NCBI GenBank assembly: GCA_938039795.1
Contig: CALHWU010000037.1
Span: 1-23,990, forward strand
Direction: 5' to 3'
Length of the DNA: 23,990 nucleotides
Source of the DNA: an uncultured Muribaculaceae bacterium
Lineage (GTDB): Bacteria > Bacteroidota > Bacteroidia > Bacteroidales > Muribaculaceae
The position numbers and the translations under genes are program-made. Shown here piece after piece: positions 14,895 through 23,143 of this stretch (the first letter of the stretch is position 1; every line of letters starts with the position of its first letter). Below the pieces are notes generated by a model, which searched no databases, was not told the DNA's origin, and saw only the letters and a list, made by a program, of their open reading frames with translations.

Positions 14895-16721
14895 TCAGTA
14901 ATCCAGGCCGTCTGCCCATCCGGGATTCTGCACGAGCGAATGATTGAGCGACCGCTCATGGATAGGTATTGGAAGCAGATAGTCGCGGCCTTCGTCAAAG
15001 GGAGCCCGGGATATTGATTTATGAAACCAGATATATCCCTTGTCGCCTTCGGTCAGCACGATCTGCTTGCCGAGCTCCATCACCTGCACCCCTTTTTCTG
15101 CAGATGGTTTCGGGGATCCCGCAGGATAAAGTATCAGGTCAACGTTGCCATCGCCCGAAAGATCATATTCGCCCGGGCCGGGAAAATACATTCCTGAAAT
15201 CGGAGAATATCCGGGCTGATCATCTATCGACTTGCCGCTTTTCCATCTCATCAGATCGTTCCATCTGAATCCTTCCTGTACGAGTTCGACTGCACGTTCA
15301 CGTCGGATTTCCAGGATTGCACCCTTGTCGGGCCCTTCCACGTTGGGATATCCGGTCATCTCCGACATCAGATATGGATCGGGACAGGCATTGGCCTGCG
15401 CGAGATCCATCGGGGGCATTCCTGCCCGCGCACGCACCAGATTCACTGAGCGGTCAAGGTCATCCTGTGTCAGTAAGCCGAGTTCGGCTCTGGCTTCGGC
15501 ATAGTTCAGCAGGATCTCCGCATAACGGATCACCGGCATGTCATTGACCGAATAGCTGGCACGGTCAGTATTGCCGCCGGCGGCATCCGGACTCTGCACG
15601 AATTTCACCGGCTGGTATCCTGTAATTGCCACATCGAAGTCGGGTGGAAGAATCTGCGTGCGGTCTATGCGGTGATAGCCTGGAGTACGGATCGACTGTG
15701 CGAGCCGCGGATCCCGGCCCGTGGTCTCCTCGCGGAATCCCATTGTAGACCATCCTTCCTTGTCGGTGAATCTTGATCCGTCAGCCATCAGGTACATGTT
15801 GACCATCTTGCGCGTGTATCCCGGCCGCGCCTGCGACGACAACAGCGCATGGGCATTTGCGTTGTGGGAGTTATTGAAGATCCCGTATCGGAAACTTACG
15901 GCAAGCACATATTCATCAATGCTGGCATCGTCCTGGGCGAACAATATATTATAGTCGGTATCAGGGTGTCCGGTTGTAAACAGTGAATTATCACCGAGCC
16001 TCATCGCCGCGTCGGCTGCGTCGGCAGACTGCCGCAGATAGTATTCCCATCCGTTGCCGTCAAGGCTTAACCCGTGGTATTTGCGGAATGTCCCCTCAAA
16101 AAGACAGAAGCGCGACTTGAGCGCCATGGCAGCCGTCTTTGTGACACGGAACGGGGCCTCCGGCTCATCCGCCTTACGCGGCAGATGCATTATGGCATAG
16201 TCTATATCCTCGATGATCTTCGTCATCACAAATTCCCGTGAATCACGCGGCTTGTAGAGTTCAGGCGAGCTTGATCCGAGTTCGGTCTCATACCAGGGCA
16301 CATCACCGAACCGGGCTATCATGTCGGCGTAAAAATACGCCCGGAAAAATCGCGCCACGGCTGTATATTTTTCCACTACACTCTGATCGGGACAGTTACC
16401 GACGCGTCCGAGCAAAGTGTTGATGCGCCTGAGGGATGTCCACGTCCAGCCTCCTCCACTTACAGGCACCTGTCTGTTTGTGCCGCCCATCATCTCATCT
16501 GAGAGATTCTGGCATACATACAGATCGCTCTGCAAGGCAAACTGAGTCTTCGGCAACATGTCGTTGTAAAGAGGATTAGTGAAGAGCTGGAAGTCGCTCT
16601 CGTCGCGGAAATAATCATTTTCCGAGATCCGGTCGGCCGGCAAGAGATCGAGCGAATCATTGCATGCTGCGAGTGCCAACACAGATCCGAGCGCAATAAA
16701 TGAAGATAACAACTTGTTCAT
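14895..16721 (-). CDS. SusD/RagB family nutrient-binding outer membrane lipoprotein
   Basis: This is a 608-residue surface lipoprotein that acts as the lid of a SusC transporter and helps bind substrate. The signal peptide ends in the lipobox ALAAC with lipidation at Cys20, followed by the typical NDSLDLLPADRISENDYF. The N-terminal region holds the TPR-like helices, and the C-terminal RagB/SusD domain ends with LLPIPIHERSLNHSLVQNPGW, a family hallmark. It follows the susC-like gene by 20 bases and is the last gene before a hairpin terminator. The upstream partners are two phosphatases, so the ligand may carry phosphate; the sequence itself does not identify it. Confidence 0.95.
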   Translation of the reverse strand: MNKLLSSFIALGSVLALAACNDSLDLLPADRISENDYFRDESDFQLFTNPLYNDMLPKTQFALQSDLYVCQNLSDEMMGGTNRQVPVSGGGWTWTSLRRINTLLGRVGNCPDQSVVEKYTAVARFFRAYFYADMIARFGDVPWYETELGSSSPELYKPRDSREFVMTKIIEDIDYAIMHLPRKADEPEAPFRVTKTAAMALKSRFCLFEGTFRKYHGLSLDGNGWEYYLRQSADAADAAMRLGDNSLFTTGHPDTDYNILFAQDDASIDEYVLAVSFRYGIFNNSHNANAHALLSSQARPGYTRKMVNMYLMADGSRFTDKEGWSTMGFREETTGRDPRLAQSIRTPGYHRIDRTQILPPDFDVAITGYQPVKFVQSPDAAGGNTDRASYSVNDMPVIRYAEILLNYAEARAELGLLTQDDLDRSVNLVRARAGMPPMDLAQANACPDPYLMSEMTGYPNVEGPDKGAILEIRRERAVELVQEGFRWNDLMRWKSGKSIDDQPGYSPISGMYFPGPGEYDLSGDGNVDLILYPAGSPKPSAEKGVQVMELGKQIVLTEGDKGYIWFHKSISRAPFDEGRDYLLPIPIHERSLNHSLVQNPGWADGLDY

Positions 16722-16741
16722 ATATTCTTCTGTTGCAAAAC

Positions 16742-19700
16742 TTAAAATATCACATCTATACCAAACATATACGTCTTGGCCCAGGGATAGTATATACGGT
16801 TTTTCTGATTGGACGATGTGCGGGTGAAAGCCGCCTCGGGATCGACGTAGGCACTGTGTTTTTTCAACGGCGACCAGTAGGCGAGATTTTCACCGGTGAA
16901 ATAGACACGGATATTATCAATTCCGGCTTTTCGCGTTATCGCGGCAGGAATCGTATAGCCCACAGTCAGATTCTTAAACCTCAGATAGCGTATATTCTGA
17001 AGATAACGGTCGTTGACAAACGAGAGAGTACCGGAGATTGCGGAATTGGCCATCGGCCTCGGGAAATAGGCATCGGGATTTTCCGGACTCCAGACCTGCG
17101 ACATGAAATCGCGCTGCAGATACGACAGCTGTGCCTCGGCGAACGGGCCCCAGAACTGCATGGCATATCCGTGGGGATACCAGTAATGATTGCCAGTGCC
17201 CTGCAACTGCACGGCGACATCAAAGCCAGCGTATCCGGCTGTCGCAGTGACGCCGTACTGGAGGCTCGGAAGAGAGTTGCCTATGATTTTACGGTCGCCA
17301 GGATTGTTGACCGAATTATCTCCGATGGAGATCCTGCCGTCGCCGTCGATATCCACAAATTTAATATCGCCGGCTTTCCACTTCCCGTCAGGTCCGAGAC
17401 GCTTTGCCACATACGAGAGGTCTACTTCAGATGCATACTGCGCCGCCTCTTCATCGGTGGCAAAAAGTCCGTCGGTCTCATATCCCCATATCTCGCCGAC
17501 ACGCATTCCTTTATAATATTGTTTGGAGAACACCTTGTCTTGATTGTCATATCGGGTGATATGCGATCGGTAATCGCTCAGTGTTAACCCCAGAGAATAA
17601 TTCAAGCGTCGTCCCGACAGATCGAAGCCATCACGCCAGCCAACCGAGAGCTCGTAGCCTTTGGTGCGCAAGTCGGCGGTATTCATCTGCGGCACCGTGG
17701 CTCCATACACTGCAGGCAGTTCTATGCCGTCAGTAAGCATGTCGACCGTATTGCGCACGTAAACGTCGGCTGTCAGCGACAGACGGTTGCGCAGCATCGA
17801 CAGATCTGCTCCAAGATTCCACTGGCGTGATGTTTCCCATGTGAGATCGTCGGCGATCGGCGCGCCTATCGACGAATATTTGGCCTTTATATCCGTTCCG
17901 AAATTGAATGTCGAGAAATCCTTGAGTGTGATCATCCGCAGGAAAGTATAATATGACGACACATTCTGGTTGCCAAGACTTCCGTATGACAGACGCAGCT
18001 TGAGATTGTCGACATGATCACGGATCCCTTCGAAGAATTTCTCTTCGGAAATACGCCAGCCTATGGATCCCGACGGGAACCATCCCCACCGCTTGTCGGA
18101 GGCAAAGCGCGATGAGCCGTCGTATCGTCCGCTGAGCTCAAGAAGATAGCGTCCCTCGTAATTATAGTTGACGCGTCCGAATATACCTGAAAGCTTATAC
18201 TCGTTCTGTCCGCCTCCCATCTGGAACATGGTGTTGGCCAGCGACAGATCGTCGAGTTCAGGCGACGACAGTTCATAACCTGTGGCACTGACATTCTTCT
18301 GGGTCCAGCGTTCGAAATTATATCCCGCCGTAGCTGTAAGGTTGTGACTGCCTCCCCACGTGTTGTCATAGGTGGCAAAGGCATTGACCGTATAGGTCTG
18401 TTCGGTAAATACCTCCTCCGTAAGTTTGTTCTGTCCGGCTCCGATACCGTAAAACTCCATGGGACCATCGGGATATTCCCGGAAATTCAGGTGATTTGAA
18501 CGCCACGAATTTCTGTGCTGATTGATATGATAACTGAAATCGGCCGTGACAGTGAGGTGCTTTACCGGATTAATTATCAGACGTGAGGTATTGGTGAAAT
18601 CCAGCGTCCTTATCGTGTTGCCGTGGGATCCTTCACCTATCATTATGTGGCGGCCGTTGGCCATCTTGCCGCTCATATAGGGAGTGGAGTATACCCATGT
18701 GCCGTCAGGATTCCTGTTAGGAAAGCATGAGAAGCCGCATGTGGCGGAGTAAGCGAATGTATCTTCAATGCTTCCGTTGCCCTGCGAACGGTAGTTTGAT
18801 CCGAAGAAGGCAGAATTGTTATAAAATGTCGCATACTTGTTGATGCGGAAGTCTACGTTGGAGCGGAGATTGTATTTGCGGTATTTGTCGGGATTCTCCC
18901 TAAGTATTCCGCGTCGGTATTCATATGCTCCGGCCACGAAATAATGGGCATTCTCGTTGCCACCTGACAATGAGAGATTATGCTGCATTTTCGGACGGGA
19001 ATCATTGAAGTTCATGTGATAATGGTCATAATTGCCATAATAGACCCACTGGTTGCGTCCGTTGCGCACATCTTCCACCACCCAAGGGCGTCCTTCCACT
19101 TCTTTCCGGTCATTTACTCTGGCCCACAGCTCTTCCATATCATGATCGGTATAATTGATATAGTTGGTACCGTTGTAGGCTTGCTGGAAAGTATTGGCTG
19201 TGTAGACCGACCAGTATCCGCGGTCCTCATAGTCGGTGCTGGTGGTAGTGGCTTCCCAGCCGAAACGGCCTGAATACCTTACTGTAGCCTTACCTTTCGT
19301 CTCGGATCCCGACTTGGTAGTGACAAGAATCACTCCGAAAGCGGCTCTCGCTCCATATATCGCCGCGGCCGACGCGTCCTTGATGACGGAAATGTTTTTC
19401 ACATCGGCCGGATTTATATAATCGAGATTACCCTCAACGCCATCCACCAGTATGAGGGGAGAGGTAGCGTTGACCGATGAGACGCCGCGCACATTGATTG
19501 TCGGCGACGACCCGGGCAGTCCCGACGAGGTCGTGATATTGAGCCCAGGCACCGCTCCCTGAAGCATATGTGTGAGCGACTGCGACGGACGGTCGGCGAT
19601 CTCCTTATCACTCAATACGCCTACCGCTCCGGTAAGATTGACTTTCTTCTGAGTGCCATAACCCACTACCACCACTTCGTCAAGGAGATTCTGAAGCATG

Positions 19701-19993
19701 CCGAGGGTCACTGTCACCTCCGACTGCTCGGCCGGAACTCTCACACGCTGCGGTTTGAACCCGATATATGATATCTCAAGATAAACGGTGTTGTCGGGAG
19801 CGTCGACAAAAAACTGTCCGTCGATATCGGTCGTCACAAACCGTGGCGGCTCTACTTCGAGCTTTACCCTGGCTCCGACAAGCGGCTCCGAGTCTTCGTC
19901 GACAACAATCCCTTTGATCTGCCTGGTTTGAGCAAGCGCCGACAGCATGATGGCCAGCATCACGACTAGGCTTAAAATTCGTCTCATAATCAT
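16742..19993 (-). CDS. SusC/RagA family TonB-dependent outer membrane transporter
   Basis: This is a 1083-residue outer-membrane importer powered by TonB. A signal peptide (about 1-21, cut after ALA) precedes a carboxypeptidase regulatory-like beta domain at about 26-100. The TonB-box region DEVVVVGYG is at 105-113. The plug follows, with the SusC signature VKNISVIKDASAAAIYGARA and LVTTKSG, and then a large beta-barrel ending in a C-terminal phenylalanine (GIDVIF). Starts at 19993 or 19987 (MRRIL) are both possible. The gene begins only 22 bases after the phosphoesterase stop, so it is almost certainly in the same transcript. No FecR-interacting N-terminal extension is evident. Confidence 0.96.
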   Translation of the reverse strand: MIMRRILSLVVMLAIMLSALAQTRQIKGIVVDEDSEPLVGARVKLEVEPPRFVTTDIDGQFFVDAPDNTVYLEISYIGFKPQRVRVPAEQSEVTVTLGMLQNLLDEVVVVGYGTQKKVNLTGAVGVLSDKEIADRPSQSLTHMLQGAVPGLNITTSSGLPGSSPTINVRGVSSVNATSPLILVDGVEGNLDYINPADVKNISVIKDASAAAIYGARAAFGVILVTTKSGSETKGKATVRYSGRFGWEATTTSTDYEDRGYWSVYTANTFQQAYNGTNYINYTDHDMEELWARVNDRKEVEGRPWVVEDVRNGRNQWVYYGNYDHYHMNFNDSRPKMQHNLSLSGGNENAHYFVAGAYEYRRGILRENPDKYRKYNLRSNVDFRINKYATFYNNSAFFGSNYRSQGNGSIEDTFAYSATCGFSCFPNRNPDGTWVYSTPYMSGKMANGRHIMIGEGSHGNTIRTLDFTNTSRLIINPVKHLTVTADFSYHINQHRNSWRSNHLNFREYPDGPMEFYGIGAGQNKLTEEVFTEQTYTVNAFATYDNTWGGSHNLTATAGYNFERWTQKNVSATGYELSSPELDDLSLANTMFQMGGGQNEYKLSGIFGRVNYNYEGRYLLELSGRYDGSSRFASDKRWGWFPSGSIGWRISEEKFFEGIRDHVDNLKLRLSYGSLGNQNVSSYYTFLRMITLKDFSTFNFGTDIKAKYSSIGAPIADDLTWETSRQWNLGADLSMLRNRLSLTADVYVRNTVDMLTDGIELPAVYGATVPQMNTADLRTKGYELSVGWRDGFDLSGRRLNYSLGLTLSDYRSHITRYDNQDKVFSKQYYKGMRVGEIWGYETDGLFATDEEAAQYASEVDLSYVAKRLGPDGKWKAGDIKFVDIDGDGRISIGDNSVNNPGDRKIIGNSLPSLQYGVTATAGYAGFDVAVQLQGTGNHYWYPHGYAMQFWGPFAEAQLSYLQRDFMSQVWSPENPDAYFPRPMANSAISGTLSFVNDRYLQNIRYLRFKNLTVGYTIPAAITRKAGIDNIRVYFTGENLAYWSPLKKHSAYVDPEAAFTRTSSNQKNRIYYPWAKTYMFGIDVIF

Positions 19994-20015
19994 TTAATTA
20001 CATCTGTCATGGATA

Positions 20016-21533
20016 TTATTTCATATCTGTTGATAGAGATTTCGGACGCACCATTGTTTCCGTGAAGCGTCGCCCTTCAGCATCGGTGACGGTCACTGTA
20101 ACAGGCGTTGTAGCCTTGCGCGTTACCATTCTGAAAAAATGAGCAGTCGTCGAGGCCATTGTCGGGTTCTTGCGTCCGAGCGCCAGATGAGGCTTCTCGC
20201 ATGATATGACATGTAGCGGATCACGGTATGATACCTGTTCCACATTCAGAGGCTTACCATTTTCGGATGCTTCGATCTTCCATCCGGGCGCCCAGCCCCA
20301 TACATTGACATAGACGGCGTTTTGCTCCGGTGCTTCAAGAGTGTTGCCGTCGTAAAGCCGGAACTGATAGTCAGCCGGAAGTCCGACGCCTTTATAAATG
20401 CCCGAAAGGTTCTTGCCGTCAACATCCCATATGGCGTATCCCGAGGGGGAGCCGTCGCGGCAGAGACTGTTGTTGCCGTAATCCGCCTGATCTGTTGCCC
20501 ACCAGGTGCCGCATACCGCCCCATAGTTGTTTTCCTTGATCTTCCCGTCGGATGAGTTCACGGCATAACAGAAATGTGTGTGACCGGTCACTACCCTGAC
20601 ATCGTCGAACGATGAGAGTATGCAACACAGTTCGGCTCCGTTGGAAGTGAAATACGTGCCGTCCTCGCAATACAACGGGATATGCATCGCCACGACTACA
20701 GGAGTAGAACTTTCTACGGTTGCCAGATCCGCTTTGAGCCAGTCAAGCTGAGTCCGCGATATGGCATTATTGTAGTTGCGCTTACCGACCGCACCCTGTC
20801 GGCCTCCCTCGTTGATATAGTCGATATTGTCAAGCACTACGAAATGCACCGATCCCTTGTCGAACGAATAATAATTCGGTCCCATCAGCCGGCGCCATGT
20901 GTCGGATGAGTGCTCATCGCCTTCTATGTAAGGGTCATGGTCATGATTGCCTATCACATTGTAGACCTTACAGTGAAGCCGCTCTTCGTCGGCAATTATT
21001 TCAGGCAACGCATATCCGTTGGTGTACCAGTAGGCGTCCCAGCTTTCGTCGCCGAGAGTGATTATAAACGGCTCTACGCCTTCGGATCTGGAAAGACGGA
21101 TGGTCTCGTTGATGTCGGGCACCGATTTTGAGTGATACATTGCCACATCATTGATCCGCCGGCCTATCTGTATGTCGGCGAGGGTCAGGAACCTATATCG
21201 GCGGTCATCCACTTTACGCAGCGTGAAATCCGCCACCTCGTCGGCGTCGGGAGCAGCCGTGAGCATTTGCCAGAATTTCGGGCGGTTGACAAGCATCGCT
21301 GCTGGCTCATAGCCTTCAGGGGTGGATACGAATACGTAGCCGGTGGACTTATCTGTCGGCATCACGTACTTACCGTCTTCTCCCGTCCTTACGATCGCCT
21401 TTCCGTCGGAAACCTTGACTCCGGCAAGCGGGTTGCCTTCGCAATCGCGGACCGTACCGCTGACGATGGCCGCCGATACGGTTGGTGCGCATAATCCGAA
21501 AAGCGCCATTAGAGTGATAATGATTCTGTTCAT
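20016..21533 (-). CDS. Secreted calcineurin-like metallophosphoesterase with N- and C-terminal accessory domains
   Basis: This is a 505-residue protein with a signal peptide cleaved near residue 21 (VSAA). Residues about 22-108 form a carboxypeptidase-regulatory/CNA-like beta domain (SGTVRDCEGNPLAGVKVSD). The metallophosphoesterase core, about 112-325, has D120 in LADIQIG, GD at 161-162, GNHD at 195-198, H284 in VAMHIPLY and GHTH at 317-320, which bind two metals. D-x-Q replaces the usual D-x-H at the first motif. The last 170 residues match the Bacteroidota metallophosphoesterase C-terminal domain. It would cleave phosphomono- or diesters in the periplasm or outside the cell; substrate is unknown. 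It sits between an alkaline phosphatase gene and susC. Confidence 0.9.
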   Translation of the reverse strand: MNRIIITLMALFGLCAPTVSAAIVSGTVRDCEGNPLAGVKVSDGKAIVRTGEDGKYVMPTDKSTGYVFVSTPEGYEPAAMLVNRPKFWQMLTAAPDADEVADFTLRKVDDRRYRFLTLADIQIGRRINDVAMYHSKSVPDINETIRLSRSEGVEPFIITLGDESWDAYWYTNGYALPEIIADEERLHCKVYNVIGNHDHDPYIEGDEHSSDTWRRLMGPNYYSFDKGSVHFVVLDNIDYINEGGRQGAVGKRNYNNAISRTQLDWLKADLATVESSTPVVVAMHIPLYCEDGTYFTSNGAELCCILSSFDDVRVVTGHTHFCYAVNSSDGKIKENNYGAVCGTWWATDQADYGNNSLCRDGSPSGYAIWDVDGKNLSGIYKGVGLPADYQFRLYDGNTLEAPEQNAVYVNVWGWAPGWKIEASENGKPLNVEQVSYRDPLHVISCEKPHLALGRKNPTMASTTAHFFRMVTRKATTPVTVTVTDAEGRRFTETMVRPKSLSTDMK

Positions 21534-21563
21534 TTCTGATAGTCTGGTTTATTAATAGGTTAT

Positions 21564-21585
21564 CTATATCAGTCTTCTTATATAG
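21564..21585. promoter_or_regulatory. Inverted repeat CTATAT-N10-ATATAG
   Basis: Perfect 6-base arms (21564-21569 and 21580-21585) lie in the 88-base gap between the alkaline phosphatase stop and the phosphoesterase start. No perfect TAnnTTTG or T-rich terminator is visible in this gap. It may be an operator for a second promoter or a processing site in the transcript. The arms are A/T-rich, so chance is possible. Confidence 0.3.
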
Positions 21586-21621
21586 CTTTACAGTTTATGG
21601 ACTCTTGGGATGCCGGAGCTA

Positions 21622-22983
21622 TCATAGCCTAACATCTCTAATGATGCTGTCCATCAGCCAGTCGTAGATCTCTGTATTGTCAATCGTGCAGCCAAGCTTC
21701 TCCGTTCCCTTGCCGACTGCGAACACCCCGACCGGATTAGCCGTATGATCGTCAGTGATCCATTTTATTGACATATGAGCGTTAAGAACATCAAACAATA
21801 CGTCGATAAATTCGGAATAACTTGAATAAGTGGTCAGATGTTGCGACGATGCTTCCCTACCGAAGGATCTGGCGAAGCTCTGGCGCAGACGCTCTTCCTC
21901 ATCAGCAGTCATCTTAATGCCGCTTCCGATATCAAACTGTTCGGTCAGCAGATCTGCCATCTCATCCCAGCTGATACGCTGTCCGGATGCGATGCGACTT
22001 TTTATCCGGTCGTTCAACCGGTCTTTCGACATCTTCTGCATGTCGACAGTCTCAAGACTGCCTCCGTTGCTCACCGTGGCCATACCGCCGGTATCATGGT
22101 CGGAGGTGACGATGATTGCCGTCTCATCGGGATGCGCAAGATAGAAATCATAGGCGTGCCGGAGAGCCTGGTCAAAACTGATGATTTCCTTTATGACTGA
22201 TGCTCCGTCATTGCTGTGAGCGGCATGGTCTATGCTTCCGCCCTCCACCATCATGAAAAACCTGTCGGACGAATGCTTAAGCAGATGATCCATACAAAGC
22301 CTTGTCATTTCGGGTAGATTCATTGAAGACTTCACTGAGTCAAGAGCATACCCTATGTCATTAAGCATCACACTGTCAGTGTTGAGCAGCAATACACGGC
22401 GTGAACCGGCATCACGACATTCTTCGGCGCCTCTTGCTACGGCAATCCCTGCCGAACGGAAACGTTCGTAATTACTTGTTTCGCCGCGCAGATTGGCCCC
22501 GGCGATAAACTCATAGCCCGACTCTATGGCGTCAGATGCGATATCGTCAAACATCGAGCGATCCTTTACATGCGCGTAAAAAGCAGCGGGAGTGGCATCG
22601 TCAGGAGCCACACTTGTCACCAGTCCTACACCATAGCCTTTCCGGTGGAGAACCCCGGCGATCGACATCAGGGTATCCCCGTCATGATTTATACCGATCA
22701 CGCGGTTGGATGTCTTTTGCCCGCAGGCCAGAGCGGTACCCGCTGCAGCCGAGTCAGTAACCGGCGATGAAGCCGAGTAAGTAGTCATTATGCCTGCATG
22801 AGGCATCGTCAGCATGATCATCGGCTCTCTCTTCCCGAGCACCATGCGCCGATAGTTTTCTGTAGCCATGATGTGGCCCAGACCCATCCCATCGCCGATA
22901 AAGAAGAATATATACCTGGGCGAGGCATATCCTCCCGCACAAAGCAGAATGGCGAAAATGGTCGAAATCAATCGTCTTTTCAT
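21622..22983 (-). CDS. Alkaline phosphatase, secreted (PhoA family)
   Basis: From the ATG at 22983 this is 453 residues with a signal peptide cleaved near residue 20 (GGYA). The metal and catalytic residues are D31 in FFIGDGMGLGH, the phosphorylated serine S78 in VTDSAAAGTALACG, R142 in AHVKDRS, E247, D252 and H256 in MVEGGSIDHAAH, D295-H296 in TSDHDTGG, and H413 in DDHTANPVGVFAVG. These match the PhoA family, which releases phosphate from phosphomonoesters outside the inner membrane. The frame is open to 23013, but a perfect -7 box on that strand overlaps the codon, so 22983 is preferred. It is the first gene of the phosphatase-SusCD cluster. Confidence 0.94.
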   Translation of the reverse strand: MKRRLISTIFAILLCAGGYASPRYIFFFIGDGMGLGHIMATENYRRMVLGKREPMIMLTMPHAGIMTTYSASSPVTDSAAAGTALACGQKTSNRVIGINHDGDTLMSIAGVLHRKGYGVGLVTSVAPDDATPAAFYAHVKDRSMFDDIASDAIESGYEFIAGANLRGETSNYERFRSAGIAVARGAEECRDAGSRRVLLLNTDSVMLNDIGYALDSVKSSMNLPEMTRLCMDHLLKHSSDRFFMMVEGGSIDHAAHSNDGASVIKEIISFDQALRHAYDFYLAHPDETAIIVTSDHDTGGMATVSNGGSLETVDMQKMSKDRLNDRIKSRIASGQRISWDEMADLLTEQFDIGSGIKMTADEEERLRQSFARSFGREASSQHLTTYSSYSEFIDVLFDVLNAHMSIKWITDDHTANPVGVFAVGKGTEKLGCTIDNTEIYDWLMDSIIRDVRL

Positions 22984-23010
22984 AAGAATAATTCTGTTGG
23001 TTTTCTGCCA

Positions 23011-23018
23011 CAAAATTA
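23011..23018 (-). promoter_or_regulatory. Alkaline phosphatase promoter -7 box
   Basis: The minus strand reads TAATTTTG, a perfect -7 element, giving a start near 23004 and a leader of about 20 bases. There is no good -33 box. A small palindrome TATGA-tt-TCATA at 23025-23036 occupies the spacer region. This promoter could drive the whole four-gene cluster. Confidence 0.6.
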
Positions 23019-23143
23019 TTCCGATATGATTTCATAAATATTAACCCGACATTAAATAAATGTGAAGCAATAGTATGAGAAATATTGCCGAAAATATCTG
23101 CCGGTGTCAGGCTTTCCCCCGTGTTATAATCTTCTCAGACGGT

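Noticed and set aside
16700..17587. Plus-strand frame of 295 codons opposite the end of susC
   Set aside because: It lies antisense to a conserved SusC barrel, has no recognisable motif, and no promoter box was found ahead of it.
23030..23057. Possible Pho box (TTTCATAAAT and GACATTAAAT) upstream of the alkaline phosphatase
   Set aside because: The two half-sites only loosely resemble the E. coli repeat, their spacing of 18 bases does not fit the 11-base periodicity, and the region is A/T-rich, so chance is likely.
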